Positions 33,520 through 41,379 of a stretch of 64,000 nt of DNA are shown piece after piece. This stretch comes from CAVWSM01 sp963798505 (GTDB taxonomy: Bacteria > Actinomycetota > Actinomycetes > Jiangellales > Jiangellaceae): the NCBI GenBank assembly GCA_963798505.1, contig CAWCTX010000005.1, positions 186,001-250,000 of the forward strand. The letters are read 5' to 3'. A program made the position numbers and the translations under genes. Numbering within the stretch: the first letter of the stretch is position 1; each line of letters opens with the position of its first letter. The notes under the pieces were generated by a model that ran no database searches, was not told where the DNA came from, and saw only the letters and a program-made list of their open reading frames with translations.

Positions 33520-35050
33520 AGAGCCCCGACCCGGTACTGGGCGAGCCGGCTCCCCCCGACCGTACGTGTGCGCGTTCTGTCCCTCGCCGACCGGCGACCC
33601 GCACGTCGGCGTGCATCCGCACGGCGCTGTTCAACTGGGCGTTCGCCCGCCACCACGGCGGGCACGTTCGTGTTCCGCATCGAGGACACCGACGCGGCCC
33701 GGGACTCCGAGGAGCAGCTACCGCGCAGATGCTCGACACGCTGCACTGGCTGGGGCTGCACTGGGACGAGGGGCCGGAGGTCGGCGGCCCGTACGGCCCG
33801 TACCGGCAGTCGCAGCGCTACGAGCATCTACACCGACGTGGTCGACAAGCTGCTCGACGGCCGGCAACGCCTACCACTGCTACTGCTCGCACGGACGAGC
33901 TCGACGCAGCGGCGCGAGGCGGCGCGGGCGGCCGGCAAGCCCAGTCGGCTACGACGGTCACTGCCGCGTCGCTGACCGCCGAGCAGATCGCGGCGTACGA
34001 GGCCGAGGGCCGCAGCCCGTGCTCCGCATGCGCATGCCGGACGATCGACGTGACGTTCACCGACCTCGTCCGCGGCGAGATCACGTTCGAGCCGGCCGAC
34101 GTGCCGGACTACGTGATCGTCCGGGCCAACGGGCAGCCGCTCTACACGCTGGTCAACCCGGTCGACGACGCGCTCATGGGGATCACGCACGTGCTGCGCG
34201 GCGAGGACCTGCTGTCGTCGCACGCCGCGCCAGATCGCGTCTGATCGAGGCGCTGATCGACCTCGGCGTCTGCCGGACCGCTGCCCGAGTTCGGCCACCT
34301 GCCGTACGTCATGGGCGAGGGCAACCGCAAGCTCTCCAAGCGCGACCCCGAGGCGTCGCTGTGGCTCTACCGCGACGGGGCTTCCTGCCCGAGGGGCTGC
34401 TCAACTACCTCGCGCTGCTCGGCTGGTCGATCGGCGACGACCGGGAGATCTTCACGCTGGACGAGATGGTCGAGGCGTTCGACGTCGGCCGCGTCAACCC
34501 CAACCCGGCGCGGTTCGACCTCAAGAAGTGCGAGGCGATCAACGGCGACAGCATCCGTGCGCTCTCGCCCGACGAGCTCGCGCCCGGCGGCTGCTGCCGT
34601 ACCTGCAGCGAGGAGGGCTCGTCGAGGCAGACCCGAGCCGGAGGTCTGCAGACGCTGCATCGTCGGCCGCGCCGCTGGTGCAGGAGCGCATGACCGTGCT
34701 CACCGAGGCGCGTGGAGATGCTCGCGGTTCCTGTTCGTCGCCGACGCCGACTTCACCGTCGATCCCGACGATGCCGCCAAGGTGCTCACGGTGGAGGCCA
34801 AGCCGATCCTGGAGGCGGCGCACGAGGCGTTGGCGAAGGTGACGCGTGGGAGGCGCCGGCGATCGAGGCGGCGCTGCGCGCTGCGCTCGTCGACGGGCTC
34901 GGCATCAAGCCCAAGCACGCGTTCGGCCCGGTGCGCGTCGCGGTCACGGGCCGGCGGGTCTCGCCGCCGCTGTTCGAGTCGATCGAGCTGCTCGGCGAGG
35001 AGCGCGCGCTCGCTCGGCTGCGCAGCGCGCTGGAGCAGATCGGCGCCTGA
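33520..35050 (+). pseudogene. gltX: Glutamyl-tRNA synthetase, heavily frame-disrupted
   Basis: Class I synthetase that charges tRNA-Glu, and often tRNA-Gln indirectly. Pieces in the right order: CPSPTGDPHVG (HIGH region), FVFRIEDTDAARDSEE, MLDTLHWLGLHWDEGPEVGG, VDVTFTDLVRGEITFEPADV-like, YTLVNPVDDALMGITHVLRG, MGEGNRKLSKRDPEASLWLY (KMSKS equivalent), GWSIGDDREIFTLDEMVEAF, and the C-terminal anticodon domain ending RLRSALEQIGA. At least fifteen frame changes occur in 1.5 kb, yet residues between them are near perfect. An essential gene in this state points to sequence error. Start uncertain within 33480-33560. Confidence 0.8.
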
Positions 35051-35089
35051 TTCGCTGTTGCGAGAGCCAGCAAGGGCTCCTAACAAGGC

Positions 35090-35152
35090 CAACCGGGTCC
35101 GTGACAGGCATGCAGGCCTATCACGGACCCGGTTGATCACGTGAACGTGATC
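35090..35152. terminator. Two adjacent hairpins after gltX
   Basis: CAACCGGGTCCGTGACAGGC (35090-35109) pairs with GCCTATCACGGACCCGGTTG (35116-35135), one mismatch, 6-nt loop. It is followed directly by GATCACG-TGAA-CGTGATC (35135-35152), a perfect 7-bp stem with tetraloop. Sits 40 bp after gltX and 63 bp before the CPBP gene. GATC again appears at the stem. Confidence 0.65.
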
Positions 35153-35214
35153 GACTCGGCTCAGGGGACGGCCGCATCGGGCGGCGGAGGCGAGTCGGCG
35201 GTTACGCTCCCCGC

Positions 35215-36240
35215 GTGACAGACCCGTTCGCGGTGCCGAGTGGCACTCCCCAACAGCCCTGGGGCGCCCCAGCGTCGCCCGAGCAGCTCTGGGGCGCCCC
35301 AGGCTCACCGTGGAGCCCGCCGACGGCGCCGCTGATGCCGCATGCGCGGCCGCAGCCGTACCACCGCATCCTGCGCACCCGCGACTACCGCTGGTGGCGG
35401 CCGTTGGTCGGTCTCTCGGTTTTCGTCGGGGCCTTCCTGATCTTGACGATCGCGGTGACTTTCGTCGGCATCGGAGTCGAGTCCGCGGTGACCGGCGACT
35501 CCTACGACGTGGTGCTCGACCGGTACGCCACGGAGGTGACGCCGCTGGGCCTGCTCACCACCAACCTGATGCTCGCTGCCCTGATCCCCGCAACAGTGCT
35601 CGGGCTGCTCGCGGGTCACCAGCTGCGGCCGGGCTGGCTCGCCTCCGTCACCGCCCGGATGCGCTGGTCGCTGATGTGGCGGATGGGCCTGCTCGCGCTC
35701 GGCGTCGTCGTCGCGACGTACGGTCTGTCGTTGTTCCTCCCGGCCGAGGACACCGGGATGACCGAGGTCGACACGGTTCCGCTGTCGCGCTGGCTCGCCT
35801 TTGCCGCGGTCGTCCTGCTCACGACCCCGCTGCAGGCGGCGGGGGAGGAGTACGCGTTCCGCGGCTACGGCCTCCAGGCGCTCGGCGCGTGGGTCGGCAC
35901 GCCGTGGTTCGCGGCAGTGGTCACCTCGCTGGCCTTCGGTCTGGCGCACGGGACGCAGAGTCCCGCGCTGTTCGTCGACCGGTTCGCGTTCGGCCTGGTC
36001 GCGGCTTTCCTGGTGGTTCGGACCGGCGGGCTAGAGGCGTCGATCGCGATGCATGTGGTCAACAACGCGGTGGTGTTCCTGGTCGCAGCGGCCTTCGACC
36101 AGGTCGACGATGCGCTGACCGTGACGGACACGCCGTGGTCGTTCGTGGTGCTCGATGTCTTCTCGATGGTGACGTTCGCGTTGCTGGCGCTGCGCATCGC
36201 GAGGCGGCGGCAGGCGGAGACGGTGACCGCGTCAGGGTGA
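35215..36240 (+). CDS. CPBP family intramembrane metalloprotease
   Basis: 341 residues. Proline/glycine-rich cytosolic N terminus (PSGTPQQPWGAPASPEQLWG) then about eight membrane segments. The CPBP (Abi/Rce1-like) motifs are present: EEYAFRGYGLQALGAWVGTP (E-E-x-x-x-R, near residue 211), LAFGLAHGTQSPALFVDRF with the histidine, and IAMHVVNNAVVFLVA with H and N. Such proteases cleave within or near the membrane; substrate unknown. GTG 35215. Located between gltX and tRNA-Gln/Glu, an arrangement often seen in related actinomycetes. Confidence 0.85.
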   Translation: MTDPFAVPSGTPQQPWGAPASPEQLWGAPGSPWSPPTAPLMPHARPQPYHRILRTRDYRWWRPLVGLSVFVGAFLILTIAVTFVGIGVESAVTGDSYDVVLDRYATEVTPLGLLTTNLMLAALIPATVLGLLAGHQLRPGWLASVTARMRWSLMWRMGLLALGVVVATYGLSLFLPAEDTGMTEVDTVPLSRWLAFAAVVLLTTPLQAAGEEYAFRGYGLQALGAWVGTPWFAAVVTSLAFGLAHGTQSPALFVDRFAFGLVAAFLVVRTGGLEASIAMHVVNNAVVFLVAAAFDQVDDALTVTDTPWSFVVLDVFSMVTFALLALRIARRRQAETVTASG

Positions 36241-36296
36241 CGCGAGACCGAGCAATGGGTGGTGATTCGGCTCACTCCGGGGCCGGCCGATGCGGT

Positions 36297-36326
36297 TTGG
36301 TCGCAGCACCGGGGTACGGCTATCCT
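36297..36326 (+). promoter_or_regulatory. Candidate promoter of the tRNA-Gln/tRNA-Glu unit
   Basis: TTGGTC (36297-36302), an 18-bp spacer and TATCCT (36321-36326), about 37 bp upstream of tRNA-Gln. The -10 lies in the loop of a GGGTACG/CGTACCC dyad. Matches to consensus are moderate. Confidence 0.4.
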
Positions 36327-36362
36327 CGTACCCGGTCCACAGCCCTTACGGGCTGAAGCCCT

Positions 36363-36434
36363 TGGGGTATGGGGTAATTGGCAGCCCGACGGATTCTGGC
36401 TCCGTTAGTCTAGGTTCGAGTCCTGGTACCCCAG
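36363..36434 (+). tRNA. tRNA-Gln (anticodon CTG)
   Basis: 72 nt fold to a cloverleaf: acceptor TGGGGTA pairs with TACCCCA, anticodon stem ACGGA/TCCGT around loop TTCTGGC (anticodon CTG), T arm CTAGG-TTCGAGT-CCTGG, discriminator G. CCA is not encoded. The non-G-C first pair (T-A) is normal for Gln tRNAs. Confidence 0.92.
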
Positions 36435-36495
36435 CGGAATTGGGAGCTACCGCACGCCATGCGGTAAAGTTCCGGTTCGCGACAATGCGTCGCAC

Positions 36496-36568
36496 GGCCC
36501 CGTTGTGTAGCGGCCTAGCACGCCGCCCTCTCAAGGCGGTAGCGCCGGTTCGAATCCGGTCGGGGCTA
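36496..36568 (+). tRNA. tRNA-Glu (anticodon CTC)
   Basis: 73 nt: acceptor GGCCCCG pairs with CGGGGCT (first pair G-U), anticodon stem CCGCC/GGCGG around CTCTCAA (anticodon CTC), T arm GCCGG-TTCGAAT-CCGGT with usual TTCGA, discriminator A. CCA not encoded. 61 bp after tRNA-Gln, probably one transcript ending at 36603. Confidence 0.92.
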
Positions 36569-36580
36569 CAGAGACGAAGA

Positions 36581-36610
36581 CCCCCGGGAGCAAATCCCGG
36601 GGGCCTTTCG
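36581..36610 (+). terminator. Rho-independent terminator after the tRNAs
   Basis: CCCCCGGGA (36581-36589), loop GCAAA, TCCCGGGGG (36595-36603): perfect 9-bp stem followed by CCTTTCG, a short T-run. Ends the tRNA-Gln/Glu transcript. Confidence 0.75.
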
Positions 36611-36635
36611 CTGTTCGGGACCGGTTCTGCGGTCG

Positions 36636-37362
36636 TCAGGCGGACTCTTCCAGCCTGCGCATGGTGTCGGTGAGTCGGTCGGCCGCGGCGAGGATCGCGT
36701 GCGCGTGCAGCCGCCCCGGCTGCCGGGTGAGCCGCTCGATCGGACCCGAGACGGAGACCGCGGCGATCACCTTGCCGCTCTGGGAGCGGACCGGTGCGGA
36801 CACCGAGGCAACGCCGGGCTCCCGCTCGCCCACACTCTGCGCCCAGCCGCGACGTCGCACGGCGGCCAGCGTCGTGGCGTTGAACCGAGCTCCGTGCAGA
36901 CCGCGGTGCATGCGCTCGGGCTCTTCCCAGGCCAGCAGCACCTGGGCCGCCGACCCGGCGAGCATCGTCAGCGTGCTGCCGACGGGGATCGTGTCGCGCA
37001 GGCCGCTGGGCCGTTCGGCCGCGGCGACGCAGATGCGCAGATCGCCCTGCCGGCGGAACAGCTGTGCGCTCTCACCGGTCTGGTCGCGCAGCCGCGCGAG
37101 CACCGGGCCCGCGGTGGCCAGCAGGCGGTCCTCGCCGGCGGCCGCCGGAGAGCTCACCGAGGCGGGGTCCGAGAACGAATCGTCCTTGCAGGTCACGGCT
37201 GACGAGCCGGTGGTGCTCGAGCGCGACGGCGAGCCGGTGGGCCGTCGGGCGGGCCAGGCCCGTCGACTGTACGAGGTTGGCGAGGGTGGCCGGGCCGGCC
37301 TCGAGCGCGGAAAGCACGAGGGCGGCCTTGTCAAGGACACCGACTCCGCTAGAGTTGTCCAT
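36636..37362 (-). CDS. IclR family regulator, NdgR/LtbR type (one apparent frameshift)
   Basis: About 241 codons from ATG 37362. Winged helix: MDNSSGVGVLDKAALVLSAL, TLANLVQSTGLARPTAHRLA, VALEHHRLVSRDLQGRFVLG. One extra base near 37150 (GAGCTCTCCGGCG) breaks the frame. The effector domain continues intact: LARLRDQTGESAQLFRRQGD, VGSTLTMLAGSAAQVLLAWE, VSAPVRSQSGKVIAAVSVSG, ending MRRLEESA. An IclR gene divergent from leuCD is the hallmark of NdgR/AreB (Streptomyces) and LtbR (Corynebacterium), which control leucine synthesis. The lesion looks like the other +1 insertions in this window. Confidence 0.8.
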
Positions 37363-37376
37363 GTCTTGATATTGCC

Positions 37377-37393
37377 GTCTCGGGATGCGAGAC
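37377..37393. promoter_or_regulatory. Dyad in the iclR-leuC divergent promoter region
   Basis: GTCTCG-GGATG-CGAGAC, perfect 6-bp arms, 15 bp upstream of the IclR ATG and 73 bp upstream of leuC. A related GAGAC appears again at 37410-37424. A plausible site for the IclR regulator; the binding assignment is inferred from position. Confidence 0.45.
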
Positions 37394-37465
37394 GCAAGTC
37401 GGTTGGCCGGAGACTCTTGAGACGGTAGCGACCAGAGTATCGACCAGAAGAAGAAGTGACGACGG

Positions 37466-38896
37466 ATGGCAGTCCAGGGCAGGACCCTCGCGGAGAAGGT
37501 CTGGGACGCGCACGTGGTGCGCCGCGCCGCGGGCGAGCCCGACCTCCTCTACATCGACCTGCACCTGGTGCACGAAGTCACGAGTCCCCAGGCGTTCGAC
37601 GGCCTCCGCCTCGCCGGGCGACCCGTGCGCCGTCCCGACCTCACGATTGCCACCGAGGACCACAACACTCCCACGCTCGACATCGACAAGCCGATCGCCG
37701 ATCCGGTCTCACGCACGCAGATCGAGACCCTGCGCCGCAACGCGACCGAGTTCGGCATTCGGTTGCACTCGCTCGGCGATGTCGACCAGGGCATCGTCCA
37801 CGTCGTGGGCCCACAGCTCGGTCTGACCCAGCCGGGCCTCACGATCGTCTGCGGCGACTCGCACACGTCGACGCACGGCGCGTTCGGCGCGCTGGCCTTC
37901 GGCATCGGCACGTCTGAGGTCGAGCATGTGCTGGCAACGCAGACGCTGCCCCTCAAGCCGTTCAAGACGATGGCGATCACGGTCAACGGGCGCCTGCACG
38001 AAGGAGTGACCGCCAAGGACATCATCCTGGCCGTCATCGCCAAGATCGGCACAGGGGGCGGCCAGGGCTACGTGCTGGAATACCGTGGCGAGGCCATCCG
38101 CGACCTGTCGATGGAAGCCCGCATGACGATCTGCAACATGTCGATCGAGGCGGGCGCCCGGGCCGGCATGATCGCCGGCGACGAGACGACGTTCGACTAC
38201 ATCAAGGGTCGCCCGCACGCGCCGCAGGGCGACGACTGGGAGGCGGCCGTTGCCTACTGGCGCACGCTGGTCACCGATAACGATGCCGAGTTCGATGCCG
38301 AGGTCGTCCTGGATGCCGACGCGTTGACGCCGTTCGTCACCTGGGGAACCAACCCCGGTCAGGGCGTCCCGCTCGCGGAGACCGTGCCCGACCCGGCGGC
38401 GCTGGCTGACCCGGTCGAGCGGCACTCCGCGGAGCGCGCGCTGCACTACATGGCCCTCACTGCCGGCACACCCATGCGCGAGATCGCGGTCGACACGGTG
38501 TTCCTGGGTTCCTGCACCAACGGACGCATCGAGGACCTCCGGGCGGCGGCCGCGGTGCTGCACGGCCGGCGGGTCGCCGACACCGTACGCATGCTTGTCG
38601 TGCCAGGGTCCGCGCGGGTACGCCTTCAGGCGGAGTCGGAGGGCCTCGACAAGGTCTTCCTCGACGCGGGCGCCGAGTGGCGGGCGGCCGGCTGTTCCAT
38701 GTGCCTTGGCATGAACCCCGACCAGCTCAGCCCCGGCGAGCGCAGCGCGTCGACCTCGAACCGCAATTTCGAGGGCAGACAAGGCAAGGGCGGCCGTACG
38801 CATCTGGTGTCGCCGCTGGTCGCCGCCGCCACCGCGGTCACCGGACATCTTGCGGCGCCCGCCGATCTTCCCGAGCTCGTCACGACGGAGGCCTGA
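37466..38896 (+). CDS. leuC: 3-isopropylmalate dehydratase large subunit
   Basis: Isomerises 2- to 3-isopropylmalate (and citramalate to 3-methylmalate) with a [4Fe-4S] cluster. 476 residues. Aconitase-type signatures: IVCGDSHTSTHGAFGALAFG, cluster cysteines in TVFLGSCTNGRIEDLR (about 350) and AAGCSMCLGMNPDQL (about 410 and 413), and ATEDHNTPT near the N terminus. ATG 37466. leuD follows after 4 bp. Likely regulated by the divergent IclR protein. Intact. Confidence 0.96.
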   Translation: MAVQGRTLAEKVWDAHVVRRAAGEPDLLYIDLHLVHEVTSPQAFDGLRLAGRPVRRPDLTIATEDHNTPTLDIDKPIADPVSRTQIETLRRNATEFGIRLHSLGDVDQGIVHVVGPQLGLTQPGLTIVCGDSHTSTHGAFGALAFGIGTSEVEHVLATQTLPLKPFKTMAITVNGRLHEGVTAKDIILAVIAKIGTGGGQGYVLEYRGEAIRDLSMEARMTICNMSIEAGARAGMIAGDETTFDYIKGRPHAPQGDDWEAAVAYWRTLVTDNDAEFDAEVVLDADALTPFVTWGTNPGQGVPLAETVPDPAALADPVERHSAERALHYMALTAGTPMREIAVDTVFLGSCTNGRIEDLRAAAAVLHGRRVADTVRMLVVPGSARVRLQAESEGLDKVFLDAGAEWRAAGCSMCLGMNPDQLSPGERSASTSNRNFEGRQGKGGRTHLVSPLVAAATAVTGHLAAPADLPELVTTEA

Positions 38897-38900
38897 CCCG

Positions 38901-39506
38901 ATGGACGCGTTCGTCAGCCACACCGGGACCGCCGCTCCGCTGCGCCGGAGCAACGTCGATACCGACCAGATCATCCCCGCCGAGTACCTCAAGCGCGTGA
39001 CCCGCACCGGGTTCGAGGACGGCCTGTTCGCGGCCTGGCGTCACGACCCGGAGTTCGTCCTGAACCGGCCGGAATACCAAGGAGTGTCGGTCCTCGTCGC
39101 CGGCCCCGACTTCGGCACCGGCTCGTCACGTGAGCACGCGGTGTGGGCGCTGCAGGACTACGGCTTCAAGGTGGTGCTGAGCGCCCGCTTCGCCGATATC
39201 TTCCGAGGCAACTCGGGCAAGTCAGGGCTGCTCACCGCAGTAGTGGCGCAGGACGTCATCGAGCAGCTCTGGCAGCTGGTCGAGGCAGACCCGAGCCTGC
39301 CGGTGACGGTCGACCTGACGGCCAGGGAGCTCCGTGCGGGCGAGCTGGTGGCGGCGTTCGACGTGGACGACTACACCCGCTGGCGGCTGCTGGAAGGCCT
39401 TGACGACATTGGGCTTACGTTGCGCCACGAGGACGCGATCACCGCCTTCGAGTCGACCCGACCGTTGTTCAAACCGGTGACGCTGCCGGCCCGCACCGCG
39501 TCCTGA
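38901..39506 (+). CDS. leuD: 3-isopropylmalate dehydratase small subunit
   Basis: 201 residues, the swivelling domain partner of LeuC. Motifs: NVDTDQIIPAEYLKRVTRTG, GPDFGTGSSREHAVWALQDY, FADIFRGNSGKSGLLTAV. ATG 38901 sits four bases after the leuC stop, so the two are translated together. The ORF could be extended upstream into leuC but the family start (DAFVSHTGTAAPLRR) is here. Followed by a 163-bp gap before hupB. Confidence 0.96.
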   Translation: MDAFVSHTGTAAPLRRSNVDTDQIIPAEYLKRVTRTGFEDGLFAAWRHDPEFVLNRPEYQGVSVLVAGPDFGTGSSREHAVWALQDYGFKVVLSARFADIFRGNSGKSGLLTAVVAQDVIEQLWQLVEADPSLPVTVDLTARELRAGELVAAFDVDDYTRWRLLEGLDDIGLTLRHEDAITAFESTRPLFKPVTLPARTAS

Positions 39507-39669
39507 GGACGTACGAAAACTCCCTCCGTGCAACGGTTCTAGGCCGTCGGGGAGTAAGAAACCCGTACGACATCTGCGAAACACAGCCGTTGGTTGTTGT
39601 GTCAGCGTGCATAAGTGCCTAGCGTGCGAAAGGATCGAGCGCCGGCCCAGGTGTTCCGGAGGGGAAGCT

Positions 39670-40173
39670 GTGAACAAGGCCCAGTTAGTCGAAGAGCTGT
39701 CGAGCAGGTTCGACGGCAACAAGCGAGAAGCCCAGAGGGCGCTCGAGAACGTACTCGACGTCATCACGCGGTCCGTCGCAAAAGGCGAGAAGGTCGCCAT
39801 CACCGGCTTCGGTGTCTTCGAGAAGGTCGAGCGGGCCGCCCGCACCGCGCGCAACCCGCAGACCGGCGAGGCCGTGAAGCTCAAGCGGACCTTCGTGGCG
39901 AAGTTCCGCCCGGGTGCCGACCTCAAGGCAGTCGTCAGCGGCGCCAAGAAACTGCCTCGCGTCGCGGCCTCGACGGCCAAGTCTGCCGCGGGTGCGGCGG
40001 GCGCCGCCGCCAGGAAGGCCACGACCAAGAAGGCGGCACCGGCCAAGAAGACGACGGCCAAGAAGGCGACGGCCAAGAAGGCGCCCGCCAAGAAGACCAC
40101 GGCCAAGAAGACAACGGCCAGGAAGGCGCCCGCCAAGAAGGCGCCCGCCAAGAGGACGGCGAAGAAGGCCTGA
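39670..40173 (+). CDS. hupB: HU-family nucleoid protein with histone-H1-like tail
   Basis: 167 residues. Residues 1-90 are a standard HU/IHF fold (NKAQLVEELSSRFDGNKREA, FGVFEKVERAARTARNPQTG, AVKLKRTFVAKFRPG). The tail is a lysine/alanine low-complexity region made of PAKKTTAKK/KKAPAKK-type repeats, as in mycobacterial HupB and Streptomyces HupS, where it binds and compacts DNA. GTG 39670 follows GGAGGGG. The 163-bp upstream gap probably holds its promoter; I see only weak hexamers. Terminated by the hairpin at 40200. Confidence 0.93.
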   Translation: MNKAQLVEELSSRFDGNKREAQRALENVLDVITRSVAKGEKVAITGFGVFEKVERAARTARNPQTGEAVKLKRTFVAKFRPGADLKAVVSGAKKLPRVAASTAKSAAGAAGAAARKATTKKAAPAKKTTAKKATAKKAPAKKTTAKKTTARKAPAKKAPAKRTAKKA

Positions 40174-40199
40174 GCCGCGGCCTGCCCAACGCGTGCTTC

Positions 40200-40248
40200 G
40201 ATCAGGGGCGCCCGTGTCCAGACCTATTGGACGAGGGTGCCCCTGATC
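40200..40248. terminator. Hairpin after hupB
   Basis: GATCAGGGGCGCCC (40200-40213) pairs with GGGTGCCCCTGATC (40235-40248), 14 bp with one G-U, extended inside by GTCCA/TGGAC (40216-40220 with 40228-40232). Lies between convergent hupB and the gene at 40280. GATC-ended like the other hairpins in this window; TT-rich CCTTCTTGG follows. Confidence 0.7.
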
Positions 40249-40279
40249 AGGCCTTCTTGGGCACCGGCTGGCCGCTCGG

Positions 40280-40561
40280 CTAGTCGGGCAGCGGCAGCGT
40301 CGCGAGTGTCAGCGCGGTGATCGTCAGGGCCTCGCCGGATCCTTCGGTGCGCAGCCGCACCCGCTGCCCGAGCCGGACGTGCCGCAACCCACCAATCACG
40401 AACGCGTCCCCGTCGAATGGCAGCTCCAGCCCGTCGTCGAACAGGACGGTGCCGGACTGTGTCACCGGGTCATAGGTGCGTACGGTTGCCTGCACGTCCG
40501 GCAGCCTAGACTCCGGCGCAGCAAAGTAGGCGGGAAGCCCGGCCGGCGACGGTTGGGCCAT
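40280..40561 (-). CDS. Conserved hypothetical protein (93 aa), small beta-barrel-like
   Basis: 93 residues. The core TVRTYDPVTQSGTVLFDDGL, then LPFDGDAFVIGGLRHVRLGQ and RVRLRTEGSGEALTITALTL, has the strand spacing of a small OB/SH3-like barrel (cold-shock-like V-x-x-Y-D-P-x-x-x-x-G-x-V-L). It is found near hupB/plsC in related genomes by my recollection. Function unknown; nucleic-acid binding is a guess. Starts 17 bp from the divergent plsC. Intact. Confidence 0.6.
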   Translation of the reverse strand: MAQPSPAGLPAYFAAPESRLPDVQATVRTYDPVTQSGTVLFDDGLELPFDGDAFVIGGLRHVRLGQRVRLRTEGSGEALTITALTLATLPLPD

Positions 40562-40578
40562 GGGCGACGGGAGTGCAC

Positions 40579-41379
40579 GTGCCGCAACCGAAGCGGGTGC
40601 CGATCAGCGGGTGGTATCGGACGGTCGTGGGGATCCTGCGTCCGCCGATGATGGCCGTCACCAAGCGTGACTGGCGGGGCGTCGAGCATCTCCCGAAGCG
40701 GGGCGGGTTCATCGCCGTCGTCAACCACATCTCGTACGTCGACCCGATCGTGTTCGGGCACTTCCTGTGGGACAACGGGATCGCGCCGCGGTATCTCGCC
40801 AAGAAGAGCCTGTTCACCATCCCGGTGGTCGGGCGGATCGTCGAGGGGGCCGGCCAGATCCCGGTCGAGCGGGAGTCGGCCGGCGCAGCGCACGCGTTCT
40901 CGGCGGCGGTCGAGGCGGTCAAGGCGGGGGAGTGCGTCGGCGTCTACCCCGAGGGCACCATCACCCGCGACCCCGACCTGTGGCCCATGGTCGGCAAGAC
41001 AGGCGCCGCCCGCATCGCGTTCGCCACGGGTGCGCCTGTGATCCCGATTGCGCAGTGGGGCGCGCAGGATCTCCTTGCGCCCTATGCCAAGGTGCCCAAG
41101 GTCGTCCCCCGCCCCACCGTCCACATGCTTGCGGGGCCCCCGGTCGACCTCGACGATCTGCGCGACAAGCCGGTCACGACCGAGCTGTTGCGCGCGGCAA
41201 CCGACCGGATCATGGACCGCATCACGCGCCAGCTCGAGGTGCTCCGAGGCGAGAAGGCGCCTGCCGTGCGCTTCGACCCCGCGCGCGCTGGCGTCGCCAA
41301 GACCGGGCGGCCCGACCGGACGGCAGCCGACTCGCCCAAGTCGGACGACAGTGGCAGCGCGGACCCGGAGCAGCCCTGA
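40579..41379 (+). CDS. plsC: 1-acyl-sn-glycerol-3-phosphate acyltransferase
   Basis: Adds the second acyl chain to lysophosphatidate at the membrane. About 266 residues. Acyltransferase motifs: NHISYVDPIVFGHFL (NHx4D), GRIVEGAGQIPVERES, VGVYPEGTITRDPDLWPM (the EGT block), and GAPVIPIAQWGAQ. GTG 40579 is preferred because ACGGGAG lies 5-6 nt upstream; GTG 40573 is the alternative. The C-terminal 30 residues are polar and low-complexity. The stop overlaps gpsA (TGATG), so acylation and glycerol-3-phosphate supply are coupled. Confidence 0.9.
   Translation: MPQPKRVPISGWYRTVVGILRPPMMAVTKRDWRGVEHLPKRGGFIAVVNHISYVDPIVFGHFLWDNGIAPRYLAKKSLFTIPVVGRIVEGAGQIPVERESAGAAHAFSAAVEAVKAGECVGVYPEGTITRDPDLWPMVGKTGAARIAFATGAPVIPIAQWGAQDLLAPYAKVPKVVPRPTVHMLAGPPVDLDDLRDKPVTTELLRAATDRIMDRITRQLEVLRGEKAPAVRFDPARAGVAKTGRPDRTAADSPKSDDSGSADPEQP

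Noticed and set aside
40013..40170. Tandem repeat-like DNA (AAGAAGRCSRCC-type units)
   Set aside because: It is the codon repetition of the lysine/alanine tail of HupB, not a CRISPR or satellite.
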